A stretch of 39,410 nt of DNA from assembly GCA_016209735.1 (NCBI GenBank), contig JACQVN010000025.1, positions 1-39,410 on the forward strand. The letters run 5' to 3'. The position numbers were made by a program, and so were the translations under genes. Below, in pieces: positions 1 through 8,860 of this stretch. This DNA comes from Candidatus Methylomirabilota bacterium (GTDB taxonomy: Bacteria; Methylomirabilota; Methylomirabilia; Methylomirabilales; 2-02-FULL-66-22). Every line of letters begins with the position of its first letter. The first letter of the stretch is position 1. Below the pieces are notes generated by a model. It ran no database searches, was not told the DNA's origin, and saw only the letters and a list, made by a program, of their open reading frames with translations.

Positions 1-106
1 CACCATGACGTGGTGGAGGGTTCCAGGAGCGTCCAGTCGGGCTTGACGAGGCACGGAAATTCCTCCTTAGTCCGGGAGATGGTAGCACAAGTTAACGAAG
101 GCAACA

Positions 107-136
107 ACGTCCCCTATATTTACGTCCCTATATTTA
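107..136. repeat. two-copy tandem repeat, about 15 bp unit
   Basis: Two adjacent copies of an ACGTCCC-TATATTTA unit (107-122 and 122-136), differing by one C. It lies just past the stop of the MDR gene, in the only AT-rich part of the first 156 bases. No gene was recognised in 1-156. Confidence 0.7.
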
Positions 137-156
137 TTTCTATCGCCCTTGCCCTA

Positions 157-1188
157 TCACCCTCCCACCTCTACCACGATCTTCCCGGTGCTCCGCCGGG
201 ATTCCATGAGGGCGTGGGCGTCGGCCATCCGCTCGAAGGGGAAGGCGGAGCCCACCACGGGCCGGATGTGGTGCCGCTTCACGAACCACACCAGTTCGCC
301 CCAGATGCCTGCCAGCCGTTCCCGCTCCGGCAAGAGATATCCGAGATGCGTGGCCAGGACGCCCACCGAGCGCTCCGCCATCTCTCCCACCTTGGCGCGA
401 GGGATGGCGCGCCAGGTCCGCCACCAGGAGAGGGGGTTCCACTTCTGGAGGTTCAGGCTGGCAAATCCAGTGACGACCAGCCGCCCGGTGGGGGCGAGCA
501 GGCGCAGGCTCTTCCGGTACACCTCACCCCCCACCGTCTCCAGGACGACATCCACGCCCTGCCCGTTCGTCAGCCGCCGGACCTCCGTCTCGAAGTCCGT
601 CGTCCGGTAGTTGACGGCCGCGTCGGCTCCCAGGCGCTTCACCAAGCCCAGCTTTCCGTCGGCCCCCGCCGTGCCGTACACGGTGCAGCCGAGAGCCTTG
701 GCCAACTGGACCGCGGCCGTTCCGACTCCGCCGGCCGCCGCATGCACCAAGACGGTGTCCGTCGGGCGGAGGCGGGCCATCTCCATGAGGCTCACCCAGG
801 CGGTGAGGTAGTTGACCGCGAAGGCGGCGTTCTCGTCCAGCGTGAAATCGGGCATGGCCGGGAGGGCTTGATGGGCGGAGACACACACCTGCTGGGCGTA
901 GCAGCCGTGCTGGGCGCCGACGATGACCGCCTCCCCGATCCGGCGCCCCGTGACGCCTGGCCCCAGCCCTTCGATCTCCCCCGCACCTTCCATGCCGAGA
1001 ATGTAGGGCCGCTTCGGCGCCCAACCGTAGAGCCCCTTGCGCGAGAGCACCTCCGCGAAGTTCACGCCGATCGCCCGCAGGCGGACGCGGACTTCCCCGC
1101 TCCCCGGCTCTGGCACAGGGACGTCGGAGGCGCAGAGAACCGAGGGGGGCCCGTGCCTCGTGAGAACGTACGCTTTCATCCCGGACAT
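157..1188 (-). CDS. quinone oxidoreductase-like MDR protein
   Basis: Medium-chain dehydrogenase/reductase of the quinone oxidoreductase type, about 343 residues, expected to move hydride from NAD(P)H to a quinone- or enone-type substrate in the cytoplasm. The GroES-like N-terminal half holds GMEGAGEIEGLG (about 65-76). The Rossmann half has the nucleotide-binding segment AAAGGVGTAAVQ (about 150-161). No structural-zinc cysteine cluster is visible, as expected for the zinc-free branch. The end matches the family (STGKIVVEV). The start is uncertain: ATG at 1188 (MSGMKAYV) or ATG at 1179 (MKAYV); neither has a good Shine-Dalgarno. A longer open frame to 1275 runs through a repeat and is unlikely to be translated. 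It is the last gene of the minus-strand run, more than 300 bp from DUF512, so it probably has its own promoter. The substrate cannot be told. Confidence 0.88.
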   Translation of the reverse strand: MSGMKAYVLTRHGPPSVLCASDVPVPEPGSGEVRVRLRAIGVNFAEVLSRKGLYGWAPKRPYILGMEGAGEIEGLGPGVTGRRIGEAVIVGAQHGCYAQQVCVSAHQALPAMPDFTLDENAAFAVNYLTAWVSLMEMARLRPTDTVLVHAAAGGVGTAAVQLAKALGCTVYGTAGADGKLGLVKRLGADAAVNYRTTDFETEVRRLTNGQGVDVVLETVGGEVYRKSLRLLAPTGRLVVTGFASLNLQKWNPLSWWRTWRAIPRAKVGEMAERSVGVLATHLGYLLPERERLAGIWGELVWFVKRHHIRPVVGSAFPFERMADAHALMESRRSTGKIVVEVGG

Positions 1189-1212
1189 TACCGTTGAACC
1201 GTGCCCGCCCCC

Positions 1213-1281
1213 CTTCGTGAGCTTCGTGCGCTTTGTGGTAGCCCGGGCGAGACCTTGACTCACCACGAAGAGCACGAAGGA
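1213..1281. repeat. inverted CTTCGTG-type quasi-tandem repeat
   Basis: Several near-copies of a CTTCGTGnn / CTTTGTGG unit at 1213-1240 face a complementary block (CCACGAAGAGCACGAAGG) at 1262-1279. The two blocks can form a long imperfect hairpin just upstream of the MDR start. This is one of several intergenic repeat clusters of this style in the window. Confidence 0.6.
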
Positions 1282-1381
1282 GTGAAGGGCTCAAGGGGAT
1301 GAAGAAGTCAGGAACTGTCGTGTCCGATTCTGTCCCGTCGCTTCGCCTGGAATTCCGGCCAATGAAGCTCCTGCCCAGAGC

Positions 1382-1430
1382 ATCCCCCTCACCCCAGCCC
1401 TCTCCCCCGGCGACCGGGGACGAGGGGGAT
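1382..1430. repeat. REP-like palindromic element
   Basis: Perfect 9-bp arms ATCCCCCTC (1382-1390) and GAGGGGGAT (1422-1430) surround a CCCCAGCCCTCTCCC segment. This looks like the common dispersed 'CCCTCACCC...CTCTCCC' intergenic palindrome. It lies between the MDR and DUF512 genes; the rest of 1282-1505 shows nothing else. Confidence 0.6.
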
Positions 1431-1505
1431 TTTCATGCGGCGCAGGCGGGCAACTGCCCATGACAACTTGTGCCTCGTGTGCTTCGCGCTGTCGGATTTC
1501 GGTCC

Positions 1506-2813
1506 TCACTCACGGGGAATCGCCTGGATCAGGCCGGAGGCCGTCGCTTCGACCCGCAGCACCGGCCGCCGGAACCGCTCGCCGACCTGGGCCAGCCTCA
1601 TGTCGTCGAGGAAGACGTCCTCGTCGACCTTGAAGCTCACGCCGGGGATCAGGATGACTTCGCCCAGGCTCTCTCGGCGGCCTTCAAGCGCCCGGACGAT
1701 GTCTCCGCCTGTCAGGAGACCGGCGCAGGAGACCGACCCGCCAAAGAAGTCGTTCACGACCGGCACCAGGTCCACGCGAAGGCCCGCAATCCCGTTGAGG
1801 CGATCCACAGGCCCCCGGAGGACCGGAAGCGCCAGGGTCCCGGTGACCATCGTGACCCGGCAGTCAGGCGAGACCGAGGCGGGAAGCCGCCGCTCCAGCC
1901 TCCGGAACTCGTCCAGGAACTTTCGGCTCCCCCCCACGCCGTTGCCGAGCTGTGGGTACCCCTCGTAGCTCCGCCCCGAGGGGAAGGCGCGCTCCGCCAG
2001 GAGATAGAACTCGTCCGAGGGGAAGGCAAACCGTGTCCCCAGCGTCCGCAGGAATTGCCGCCGCCGAGGATCGCTCCAGTCGAGGAGAGCGCGAGCGTAC
2101 TCCGGGTCCGGCGACTTGAGGAGCGGAAGCTTCTCCCGGTACTGGGTGAGCCCCACGGGGACCAGGGCCACAGTCTCGACCCACGGGCGGAACCGGGCGA
2201 GGTCCTCCAGCGTCCGCGCCAGGGCCTCGCCGTCGTTGATCCCCGGACAGAGGACCACCTGGGTGTGCATCCGGACGCGACCTGCCGCGAAGAACGCGAT
2301 CTGCTCCAGGACGTTGGGCGCCGTGGGGTTGCCCAGCAGGCGATTGCGCAGCCCCCAGTCGGTGGCGTGGACCGAGATGTAGATCGGGGAAAGACGCTGC
2401 CGGACGATCCGGTCCTGGTCGTCCGGGGTCAGGTTGGTCAGGGTCGCGAAGTTCCCGTTGAGGAAGGAGAAGCGGTAGTCGTCGTCTTTGAAATAGAGGG
2501 CGCGCCGCATGCCCTTGGCATTCTGGAGGGCGAAGCAGAAGGCGCACTTGTTGTTGCACGCCTTCATCTTGAGGGGGTCGACCTCCAGCCCTAAGGGGAG
2601 ATCTTCCGACTTGCGAATCCTGGCACGATGTTCCCGGCCGCCCGGATCGCGCCAGACGAGATCGACCTGGCCTGCCGTCTCGGCGAAACGGAGGTCCAGG
2701 GCATCCCGGATGGCACGGCCGTTCAGGTGAAGGAGGCGCGAGCCGGCCACCACGCCGGCCTCTTCCGCCGGGCTGTCGGCTTCCACCTGGAAAATCATCA
2801 GTGCGAGATCCAT
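1506..2813 (-). CDS. DUF512 PDZ/radical SAM protein
   Basis: A 435-residue protein of the DUF512 family (putative Fe-S oxidoreductase). The N-terminal 60 residues form a PDZ-like domain (MIFQVEADSPAEEAGVVAGS). It is followed by a radical-SAM cluster motif C86-x3-C90-x2-C93 (KACNNKCAFCF). The C-terminal half is the DUF512 region, with VTGTLALP near residue 320 and LIPGVSFKVDEDVFLDD near 395. The ATG at 2813 is preceded by GAGGAG. The family is widespread in anaerobes and environmental bacteria; its reaction is not established and nothing here adds to it. It sits 62 bp downstream of a pgsA-like gene on the same strand. Confidence 0.9.
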   Translation of the reverse strand: MDLALMIFQVEADSPAEEAGVVAGSRLLHLNGRAIRDALDLRFAETAGQVDLVWRDPGGREHRARIRKSEDLPLGLEVDPLKMKACNNKCAFCFALQNAKGMRRALYFKDDDYRFSFLNGNFATLTNLTPDDQDRIVRQRLSPIYISVHATDWGLRNRLLGNPTAPNVLEQIAFFAAGRVRMHTQVVLCPGINDGEALARTLEDLARFRPWVETVALVPVGLTQYREKLPLLKSPDPEYARALLDWSDPRRRQFLRTLGTRFAFPSDEFYLLAERAFPSGRSYEGYPQLGNGVGGSRKFLDEFRRLERRLPASVSPDCRVTMVTGTLALPVLRGPVDRLNGIAGLRVDLVPVVNDFFGGSVSCAGLLTGGDIVRALEGRRESLGEVILIPGVSFKVDEDVFLDDMRLAQVGERFRRPVLRVEATASGLIQAIPRE

Positions 2814-2875
2814 GGCGTCCCACTCCTCGCCCCGTGCGGCAATCGCCCCCTTCCTTCCCGATGGGCATGGATGGG

Positions 2876-3409
2876 CTACTGATCGCTGAGGAGGCGGGCC
2901 CCCCGGTACACGTAATCCACGCCGGAGGCTGCCGTGAGGATCAGCGTGAGGCGCACCAGAGGGGGAACCAACACTCTGAGGGCCGGGAACAGATTATCCA
3001 GCATGGCCAGGAGCACGGTGACAATCTGGAACAGCGTCGTGGCTTTCCCCAGGTAGGAAGGGGGAATCGACATCTTGCCGATGAACATGTACATGATGAG
3101 CGCCCCGCCGATGAGGAAGACGTCCCGGCTCACCACGATGATGGCAAACCACTTGGGCAGCTCCTTCAGGGCGGTCAGGACGACCACCGCCGACGTGAGC
3201 AGCACCTTGTCGGCAATCGGGTCCAGGACCATGCCCAAAGCCGTCGGCCCCCCCCTCCGGCGCGCGAAAAACCCATCCAGCGCATCCGTGATCCCCGCCA
3301 GCACGAAGAGGGCGATGGCCGCGCCGGCCTGCTGGTATAGCAAGAGGACGGCGATCACCGGGGCCATCAGGATCCGGAGGATCGTCAGGCGATTGGCCAG
3401 CGTGGGCAC
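2876..3409 (-). CDS. pgsA: CDP-alcohol phosphatidyltransferase (PgsA-like) 1
   Basis: Integral membrane enzyme of the CDP-alcohol phosphatidyltransferase family, 177 residues, probably making phosphatidylglycerophosphate from CDP-diacylglycerol and glycerol-3-phosphate. The signature D42-x2-D45-G46-x2-A49-R50-x8-G59-x3-D63-x3-D67 is complete, and about five to six hydrophobic segments are present. The GTG start at 3409 is chosen because GAGGGGG precedes it and because it follows the hflX stop by only 10 bases; a longer upstream frame would run inside hflX. A second, equally complete family member lies at 13625-14158. One of the two may use another alcohol acceptor, but this cannot be decided here. 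Confidence 0.88.
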   Translation of the reverse strand: MPTLANRLTILRILMAPVIAVLLLYQQAGAAIALFVLAGITDALDGFFARRRGGPTALGMVLDPIADKVLLTSAVVVLTALKELPKWFAIIVVSRDVFLIGGALIMYMFIGKMSIPPSYLGKATTLFQIVTVLLAMLDNLFPALRVLVPPLVRLTLILTAASGVDYVYRGARLLSDQ

Positions 3410-3419
3410 GCCATCCCCC

Positions 3420-4541
3420 TCATACCCCCACCGCCTCCAGGGGCTGTACCGTCTCCGTGTCTCGCGCACCGCCCACGGCGGCCAGAATCTCCTGCCGCAG
3501 CGTGTCCAGGCCGGCACCCGTCCGGGCCGAGGTCGCCACCCGACCGCTTCCCGACCGCCAGGCAAAGGGCGGGCCGTTCAGGCGATCGATCTTATTGTAC
3601 ACCAGTAGAGTCGGTCGGTCGGCCAGCCCCAGGTCCCCCAGCACCGCCGCCACGGCCACCTGCTGCTGCTCCGCCTGCGGGTGGCTGATGTCGATCACGT
3701 GGAGGAGCAGGTCGGCCGCCTGGATCTCTTCCAGGGTCGCCTGGAAGGCGGCCACCAACTGGTGCGGGAGCTTCCGGATGAATCCCACCGTGTCCGACAG
3801 CAACACCACCCGACCCCCCGGCAGCACCAGGCGGCGCAGGGTGGGATCCAGCGTGGCGAAGAGCTGGTCGCGCACCGCCACGCCCGCGTGGGTCAGGGCA
3901 TTCATCAGGGACGACTTGCCCGCGTTGGTGTAGCCGACCAGGGCCACAATGGGGAAGGGGACCTTCTGTCGCGGCCGGCGCAGGACCGCCCGATGCCGGC
4001 GGACCCGCTCGAGGTCGCGGCGGATCTTGGCCATGCGGGTCTTGATGCGCCGCCGGTCCGACTCCAATTGTGTCTCGCCCGGGCCGCGGGTGCCAATGCC
4101 CCCGCCGAGTCGTTCCAGGTGCGTCCACGCCCCCGCCAGACGGGGCAGCAGGTAATCGAGCTGGGCCAGCTCGACCTGGAGCTTGCCCTCCCGGGTCTGG
4201 GCACGTTGGGCGAAGATATCCAGGATGAGGCCCGTCCGGTCCACTACCCGCCGGCCCAAGAGCTTCTCCAGGTTCCGCTGCTGTGAGCCGGACAGTTCTT
4301 CGTCCACGATCACCACATCGATCCCCGCGCAGCGGCCCCGGATCTCCTCGGCCTTGCCTTTCCCGATGAGGTAGCGCGGTTCGAGCCGCTCCCGCTCTTG
4401 CAGAACGGCCTCCACCACCCGCGCGCCCGCCGAGCGGGCCAGCTCCCCCAGCTCCGTCAGGGAGTCCTCCGCCTCCCAGCGGGGCTCGCGCTGGCGAGCC
4501 ACCCCCACCAGGAGTGCGGCTTCCCGGCCCGATCGCCTCAC
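3420..4541 (-). CDS. hflX: ribosome-associated GTPase HflX
   Basis: GTPase HflX, 373 residues, which binds ribosomes and splits stalled or stressed 70S particles. The HflX-specific N-terminal domain includes IGKGKAEEI (59-67), LIL-DIFAQRAQTREGKLQVE and GPGETQLESDRR (153-164). The G domain shows G1 GYTNAGKS (203-210), G3 DTVG (250-253), G4 NKID and G5 SART. The C-terminus runs straight into the RBS of the downstream pgsA-like gene. The start lies 4 bases after the tyrA stop, so the genes are probably co-transcribed. Length and motifs are normal. Confidence 0.95.
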   Translation of the reverse strand: MRRSGREAALLVGVARQREPRWEAEDSLTELGELARSAGARVVEAVLQERERLEPRYLIGKGKAEEIRGRCAGIDVVIVDEELSGSQQRNLEKLLGRRVVDRTGLILDIFAQRAQTREGKLQVELAQLDYLLPRLAGAWTHLERLGGGIGTRGPGETQLESDRRRIKTRMAKIRRDLERVRRHRAVLRRPRQKVPFPIVALVGYTNAGKSSLMNALTHAGVAVRDQLFATLDPTLRRLVLPGGRVVLLSDTVGFIRKLPHQLVAAFQATLEEIQAADLLLHVIDISHPQAEQQQVAVAAVLGDLGLADRPTLLVYNKIDRLNGPPFAWRSGSGRVATSARTGAGLDTLRQEILAAVGGARDTETVQPLEAVGV

Positions 4542-4545
4542 GATC

Positions 4546-5502
4546 TCATGAACGATGGCCGATCTCCTCGCGCCCCCTGCGCAGGCGCAAGAGCTGCCGC
4601 GTCAAGGCTTCGCCGTCCCCGGCCCGGATGGCCGCCTCCAGACGGTCCAGGGCCCGTCGATACTCCGCCATGACGTTGAGCAGCGCCTCGCGGTTCATCA
4701 GGAAGATATCCCGCCACATCTCCGGATCGCTGCCGGCGATGCGGGTGTAGTCCCGCAGTCCGCCGGCCGCGTACTTGACCCGCTCCCCGTCCCGTTCCAG
4801 GCAGAGAACGGCGTCCATGAGCGCGTAGGCGACAACGTGGGGCAGGTGGCTCACCGCAGCGAACACCTGGTCGTGCCAGGGCGCGGCCATGGAGACGACC
4901 CGCGCCCCCGCCGCCCGCCACAGGGCGGAGAGCCGCGCCACGGCCTCCGGACGCGTCCGCTCGCCGGGCGTGACGATCCAATTGTGCTCCACGAACAGGT
5001 CCGCCCGCGCCGCGGCGGGGCCCGAGTGCTCGCTGCCGGCAATGGGATGGCCGGCGACGAACCGGCCGTCGGGGAACGCGGCATCGCCCGCCGCCAGGAT
5101 CGGCCCCTTGACGCTGCCCACGTCGGTCACCAGGCAGGCCGGCGTGAGAAGCGGCGCTAGTTGGGGGAGTTGGGCGACGATCGTGTAGACGGGAGTCGCC
5201 AGCACCACCAGATCCGCGCCGGACACGGCCGCCGCCAAATCATCCGTGGCCTCGTCCACGATGCCGGCCCGGAGGGCCTCCGCCCGATTGGCCGCGCTTC
5301 GGCTGAGGCCGACGACCCGTCCGACCGCTCCCGCCCGCTTGGCCGCCAGGGCCAGGCTCCCACCGATCAGCCCCACACCCAGCACGGCCATCTGGCGAAA
5401 GAGAGGGGTCGGGGGTCGGCGGTCGGGGGTCGGGGAGCCGGCCCGAGAGCCGGTGGACTTCGACACGGCGAGTCGAGCCCCTGAGGCGTGATGATTCATC
5501 AT
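4546..5502 (-). CDS. tyrA: prephenate dehydrogenase
   Basis: NAD(P)-dependent prephenate dehydrogenase (prephenate to 4-hydroxyphenylpyruvate, tyrosine branch), about 318 residues. The Rossmann motif GVGLIGGS opens the domain, and [12 protein letters not shown] is the family substrate loop. The ATG at 5502 overlaps the aroF stop by one base (TGATG), implying translational coupling. Between this ATG and the conserved [11 protein letters not shown] lies an odd Pro/Arg/Ser stretch of about 30 residues, encoded by a GTCGGGGG quasi-tandem repeat (5407-5437). The ATG at 5391 would skip it but would also cut the usual beta-strand start. No C-terminal ACT domain is seen. Confidence 0.92.
   Translation of the reverse strand: MMNHHASGARLAVSKSTGSRAGSPTPDRRPPTPLFRQMAVLGVGLIGGSLALAAKRAGAVGRVVGLSRSAANRAEALRAGIVDEATDDLAAAVSGADLVVLATPVYTIVAQLPQLAPLLTPACLVTDVGSVKGPILAAGDAAFPDGRFVAGHPIAGSEHSGPAAARADLFVEHNWIVTPGERTRPEAVARLSALWRAAGARVVSMAAPWHDQVFAAVSHLPHVVAYALMDAVLCLERDGERVKYAAGGLRDYTRIAGSDPEMWRDIFLMNREALLNVMAEYRRALDRLEAAIRAGDGEALTRQLLRLRRGREEIGHRS
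5407..5437. repeat. GTCGGGGG/GTCGGCG quasi-tandem repeat inside tyrA 5' end
   Basis: About four imperfect 7-8-bp copies (GGGTCGGGGGTCGGCGGTCG and on). In tyrA they encode [10 protein letters not shown], a segment not expected in the family. Confidence 0.75.
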
Positions 5503-6515
5503 CAGATCGTGCGCCCCACGGCGGCGGCCACCCGGGCCAGGTCCGCCATCATCTGCCGGAAGCGAGCAGGCAGCAGGGCCTGGGGCCCATCCGACAGGGC
5601 CTCGGCGGGCCGCGGATGGACCTCCACCATGATGCCGTCCGCCCCGGCCGCCGCCGCGGCAAGCGCCATGGGGGCCACCAGCTCCCACCGTCCTGTCCCG
5701 TGGCTCGGATCCACGATCACCGGCAGATGGGTGAGCTGCTTGAGGACCGGAACGGCGGAGAGGTCCAGGGTATTTCGCGTCGAGTCCTCGAAGGTGCGGA
5801 TGCCTCGCTCGCAGAGGATCACGTTATAGTTCCCCTCGGACATGACATACTCCGCGGACATCAGGAGCTCCTTGATGGTGGAGCTCATCCCCCGCTTCAG
5901 GATGACGGGTCGCTGGTGCATCCCCATCTCCTTCAGCAGGCGGAAATTCTGCATGTTCCGCGCGCCGATCTGCACCACGTCGGCGTACTTCAGGACCAGG
6001 GAAGTCTCGCGTGGGTCCATCAGTTCGGTGACGACGGGCAGTCCCGTCTCCCGGCGGGCCTCGGCCAGGTAGCGCAGGGCCTCCTCTCCCAGGCCCTGGA
6101 AGGCGTACGGCGAGGTGCGCGGCTTGAAGGCGCCGCCGCGCAGCACATGGGCGCCCGTGCTCTTCAGCTCTCCGGCGATCTCGAAGAGCAGTTCCCTGGT
6201 CTCCACGGAGCACGGGCCGGCGATGACGGTGAGGCGACTCCCTCCCACCGCCACCCCGGCCACGTCCACCACGGTGTTCTCCGGATGGAAATCGCGGCTG
6301 GCCAGCTTGTAGGGCTTGAGGACCGGGAGGACCTTCTCCACCATGGGCAGGGCCTCGATGGCCTTGTCCAGAAGGATGCGCTCGTCTCCGATGGCCCCGA
6401 TGATGGTTCGCTCGGTGCCGCGAGAGAGATGGGCAGTCAGCCCCAGGGCCTCGATGCGCCGACAGACCTGGCCGATCTCCTCTTCGCTACTGTGCGGTCG
6501 CAAGACAATGATCAT
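5502..6515 (-). CDS. aroF: 3-deoxy-7-phosphoheptulonate (DAHP) synthase, type I-beta
   Basis: First enzyme of the shikimate pathway (phosphoenolpyruvate plus erythrose-4-phosphate), 337 residues. Residues 1-68 form the ferredoxin-like (ACT-like) regulatory domain seen in Thermotoga-type I-beta enzymes ([17 protein letters not shown]). The barrel follows with the metal-ligand segment AGPCSVE (C102), [12 protein letters not shown] (126-137), [22 protein letters not shown] and VDPSHGTG. The N-terminal domain suggests feedback control by aromatic amino acids. It sits between hisC and tyrA in an aromatic amino-acid operon, and its stop overlaps the tyrA start. Confidence 0.95.
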   Translation of the reverse strand: MIIVLRPHSSEEEIGQVCRRIEALGLTAHLSRGTERTIIGAIGDERILLDKAIEALPMVEKVLPVLKPYKLASRDFHPENTVVDVAGVAVGGSRLTVIAGPCSVETRELLFEIAGELKSTGAHVLRGGAFKPRTSPYAFQGLGEEALRYLAEARRETGLPVVTELMDPRETSLVLKYADVVQIGARNMQNFRLLKEMGMHQRPVILKRGMSSTIKELLMSAEYVMSEGNYNVILCERGIRTFEDSTRNTLDLSAVPVLKQLTHLPVIVDPSHGTGRWELVAPMALAAAAAGADGIMVEVHPRPAEALSDGPQALLPARFRQMMADLARVAAAVGRTI

Positions 6516-6530
6516 GGGCGGTTCCCGGTT

Positions 6531-6598
6531 AATGGGTTCATGGCTCTTGGCTCATGGCTCAGGGGGGACCCGGCTTGCCATCAGCGATGAGCCATCAG
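6531..6598. repeat. TCATGGCTC quasi-tandem / GCCATCAG repeat between hisC and aroF
   Basis: TCATGGCTC-TTGGCTCATGGCTC (about 6538-6560) is followed by two direct copies of GCCATCAG (6577-6584, 6591-6598). The second copy contains the hisC stop. The upstream end touches the aroF leader. Confidence 0.7.
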
Positions 6599-7710
6599 CC
6601 CGGGTTCTCTTTCCCCAGCAGCGCCGCCAGGGCGGCCAGGCAGCGCGTGTTCTCCTCGGGCGTTCCGATGGTAATCCGCAGGTGGTTGGGGAATCCGTAG
6701 CCGGCCACCGGCCGGACAATCACGCCGCGACGGAGCAAGGCATCCGAGGTCGCCGCCCCGGACCTGCCCACGTCCACCAGGACAAAATTGGCCACGTTGG
6801 GGACGACGCGGAGTCCGAGGCGCGCGAGCCCCTCGGTCAGGAGCCGCCGTCCCGCCTCGTTCACGGCCCGGCTTCGGGCCACGTGCTCCGTGTCGGTCAG
6901 GGCAGCGATGGCCCCCGCCTGGGCCAGTGCGTTGGTGTTGAACGGGGCCCGCAGCCGGTGCAGGATCGCCGTGAGAGGCGCCGGACCCATGCCGTACCCC
7001 AGCCGAAGCCCCGCCAGGCCGTAGATCTTGGAGAAGGTGCGAAGCACCAGGAGCCACCGTCCCTCGCGGACGAAGCGAAGGGCGTCGGGGCGCTCTCCCT
7101 CGGGCAGGTACTCGTAGTAGGCTTCGTCCAGGACCACCACCACCTCGGGCGGGACATCCGCCAGGAATGTCTCCAGGGCCTGCGGCGGCACCGCGGTGCC
7201 GGTCGGATTGTTGGGGTTGGCCAGGAAAACCAGCTTCGTCTTGGGGGTGATGGCCCGCCGCAACCCGTCCAGGTCGTGGGTGAAATCCTTCAGCGGGACC
7301 CGCACCCTGGTGGCCCCGCTCGTCTGCGCCACCATCTCGTAGACGACGAAGGCCTGCTCGGCATACACCACCTCGTCCCCGGGGACGAGGAAGGCGCGGC
7401 CCACCAACTCCAAGAGCTCGTTGGAGCCATTCCCCAGTACCAGCATGTCGGCGGCAACGCCCCAGTGGCGCGCCAGCGCCTGGCAGAGGCGAAACCCGGG
7501 GCCGTCCGGGTAGCGATGCAGCTCGGGCAGGGCCGCCTGCAGCGCCGCCAGGGCCTTGGGGGAGGGTCCCAGCGGATTCTCGTTGGAGGCCAGCTTGACG
7601 GAGCCGGAGATGCCGAGCTCGCGCTCGACCTCCTCGGTGGGCTTCCCGGGAACGTACGGAATGAGACCGGAGAGATAGGGCGAGGTGAGATCCTCCAGGC
7701 GTCGGGTCAA
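6595..7710 (-). CDS. hisC: histidinol-phosphate / aromatic aminotransferase
   Basis: PLP-dependent class I/II aminotransferase of the HisC family, 371 residues. It has ASNENPLGPS near residue 45, NPNNPTGT (165-172), the D195-EAYYEY segment and Schiff-base Lys228 in TFSKIYGLAGLRLGYG. The TTG start at 7710 is preferred because GGAGGGA lies 5 bases upstream and because the protein then has family length. An upstream ATG in the same frame lies inside pheA. Placement between pheA and aroF/tyrA suggests it transaminates phenylpyruvate or 4-hydroxyphenylpyruvate, or serves both pathways; no other his gene is in view. Confidence 0.93.
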   Translation of the reverse strand: MTRRLEDLTSPYLSGLIPYVPGKPTEEVERELGISGSVKLASNENPLGPSPKALAALQAALPELHRYPDGPGFRLCQALARHWGVAADMLVLGNGSNELLELVGRAFLVPGDEVVYAEQAFVVYEMVAQTSGATRVRVPLKDFTHDLDGLRRAITPKTKLVFLANPNNPTGTAVPPQALETFLADVPPEVVVVLDEAYYEYLPEGERPDALRFVREGRWLLVLRTFSKIYGLAGLRLGYGMGPAPLTAILHRLRAPFNTNALAQAGAIAALTDTEHVARSRAVNEAGRRLLTEGLARLGLRVVPNVANFVLVDVGRSGAATSDALLRRGVIVRPVAGYGFPNHLRITIGTPEENTRCLAALAALLGKENPG

Positions 7711-7748
7711 CGGCTTCCCTCCAGAGCGGCGCGGGGGCCAGGGCGGCC

Positions 7749-8828
7749 TCAGCCCTCCGCGGCGGGACGTGCCTGGGGATACGACCCCAGGACCTTGAGA
7801 AAAACGCACTCTTCGCGCAGTTCCGCCAGCGCCTCGCGCACCCTCGGCTCGGTGGCGTGGCCCTGCAAGTCCACGAAAAAGACATACTCCCACACCTTCT
7901 TCTTGACCGGGCGCGACTCGATCTTGGTCAGGTTGATCTGTCGCTCGGCGAACGGCTTGAGCATCCGGTAGAGGGCGCCCACCCGGTCCTTGATGGAGAA
8001 GAGCACGGAGGTCTTGTCGGCCAGCGTGGGGGATACGGCCTTCTTGCCGATCACCAGGAAGCGGGTGAAGTTGTTGGGATGGTCTTCGATCCGCCGTCGC
8101 AGGACGGTCAGCCCGTAGAGCGTGGCGGACAACTCCGAGGCGATGGCGGCGGCGCCCGGCTCCGAGGCCGCCATCTCGGCGGCGGCGCTCGTGCTGCTCG
8201 CCTCCACCGCCGGCACATTCGGGAGATGGGCCTCCAGCCAGTGCCGCGACTCTCCCAGCGCGTGCGGGTGCGAGTAGATCTGCCGCACCTCGGAGAGCTG
8301 GCCGACCTTGCTCAGGAGGTGCAGGGCCGCCTCCACCACCACCTCCCCGCAGATGAGCAGGTTCGACTCCACAAACGTGTCCAGGGTCGGGCTCACCGCC
8401 CCCTCGGTGGAGTTCTCCACCGGCACCACCCCGAAGTCGGCATTGCCCTTCTCCACCTCGGCGAAGGTATCGGTAATGGACCGCATGGCCAAGAACTCCG
8501 CCGACAGCCCGAAGCGCTGCATGGAGGCGAGGTGGCAGAAGGTGCCTCGCGGCCCCAGGTACGCCACCCGCAGGGGATGCTCCAGGGAGAGGCAGGCGGA
8601 CATGACCTCGCGGAAGACGGGCCAGATCGCCCCCGGCGGAAACGGCCCGGCATTCTCGCGCGTGAGGCGGGTGTAGATCTCCTCCTCCCGCTGCGGGACA
8701 TGGTAGTCCAGGTTTTGGGCGGCCTTCAGGCGTCCCACCTCCAGGACGACCGTGGCCCGCTCGTTCAGGAGGCGCAGGATGGCGGAGTCGATCTCGTCGA
8801 TGCGACGCCGCAGCTCGTCAATCTCCAT
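7749..8828 (-). CDS. pheA: bifunctional chorismate mutase / prephenate dehydratase (P-protein)
   Basis: Makes phenylpyruvate from chorismate via prephenate, 359 residues. Residues 1-85 form an AroQ chorismate mutase domain (LRRRIDEIDSAILRLLNERA). Residues about 87-265 are the dehydratase domain, with GPRGTFCHLA, VENSTEG and NFTRF (253-257). Residues about 273-350 form an ACT domain with the phenylalanine-binding signature ESRP (304-307). Regulation is therefore by phenylalanine feedback. It is the first gene of the pheA-hisC-aroF-tyrA cluster. Confidence 0.96.
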   Translation of the reverse strand: MEIDELRRRIDEIDSAILRLLNERATVVLEVGRLKAAQNLDYHVPQREEEIYTRLTRENAGPFPPGAIWPVFREVMSACLSLEHPLRVAYLGPRGTFCHLASMQRFGLSAEFLAMRSITDTFAEVEKGNADFGVVPVENSTEGAVSPTLDTFVESNLLICGEVVVEAALHLLSKVGQLSEVRQIYSHPHALGESRHWLEAHLPNVPAVEASSTSAAAEMAASEPGAAAIASELSATLYGLTVLRRRIEDHPNNFTRFLVIGKKAVSPTLADKTSVLFSIKDRVGALYRMLKPFAERQINLTKIESRPVKKKVWEYVFFVDLQGHATEPRVREALAELREECVFLKVLGSYPQARPAAEG

Positions 8829-8860
8829 GCCGCTCCTCGTCCGGAAGGGTATGGCCGATA

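Noticed and set aside
1-156. Search for a gene or CRISPR at the left edge
   Set aside because: Only a two-copy 15-bp repeat is present; no spaced direct repeats and no supported ORF.
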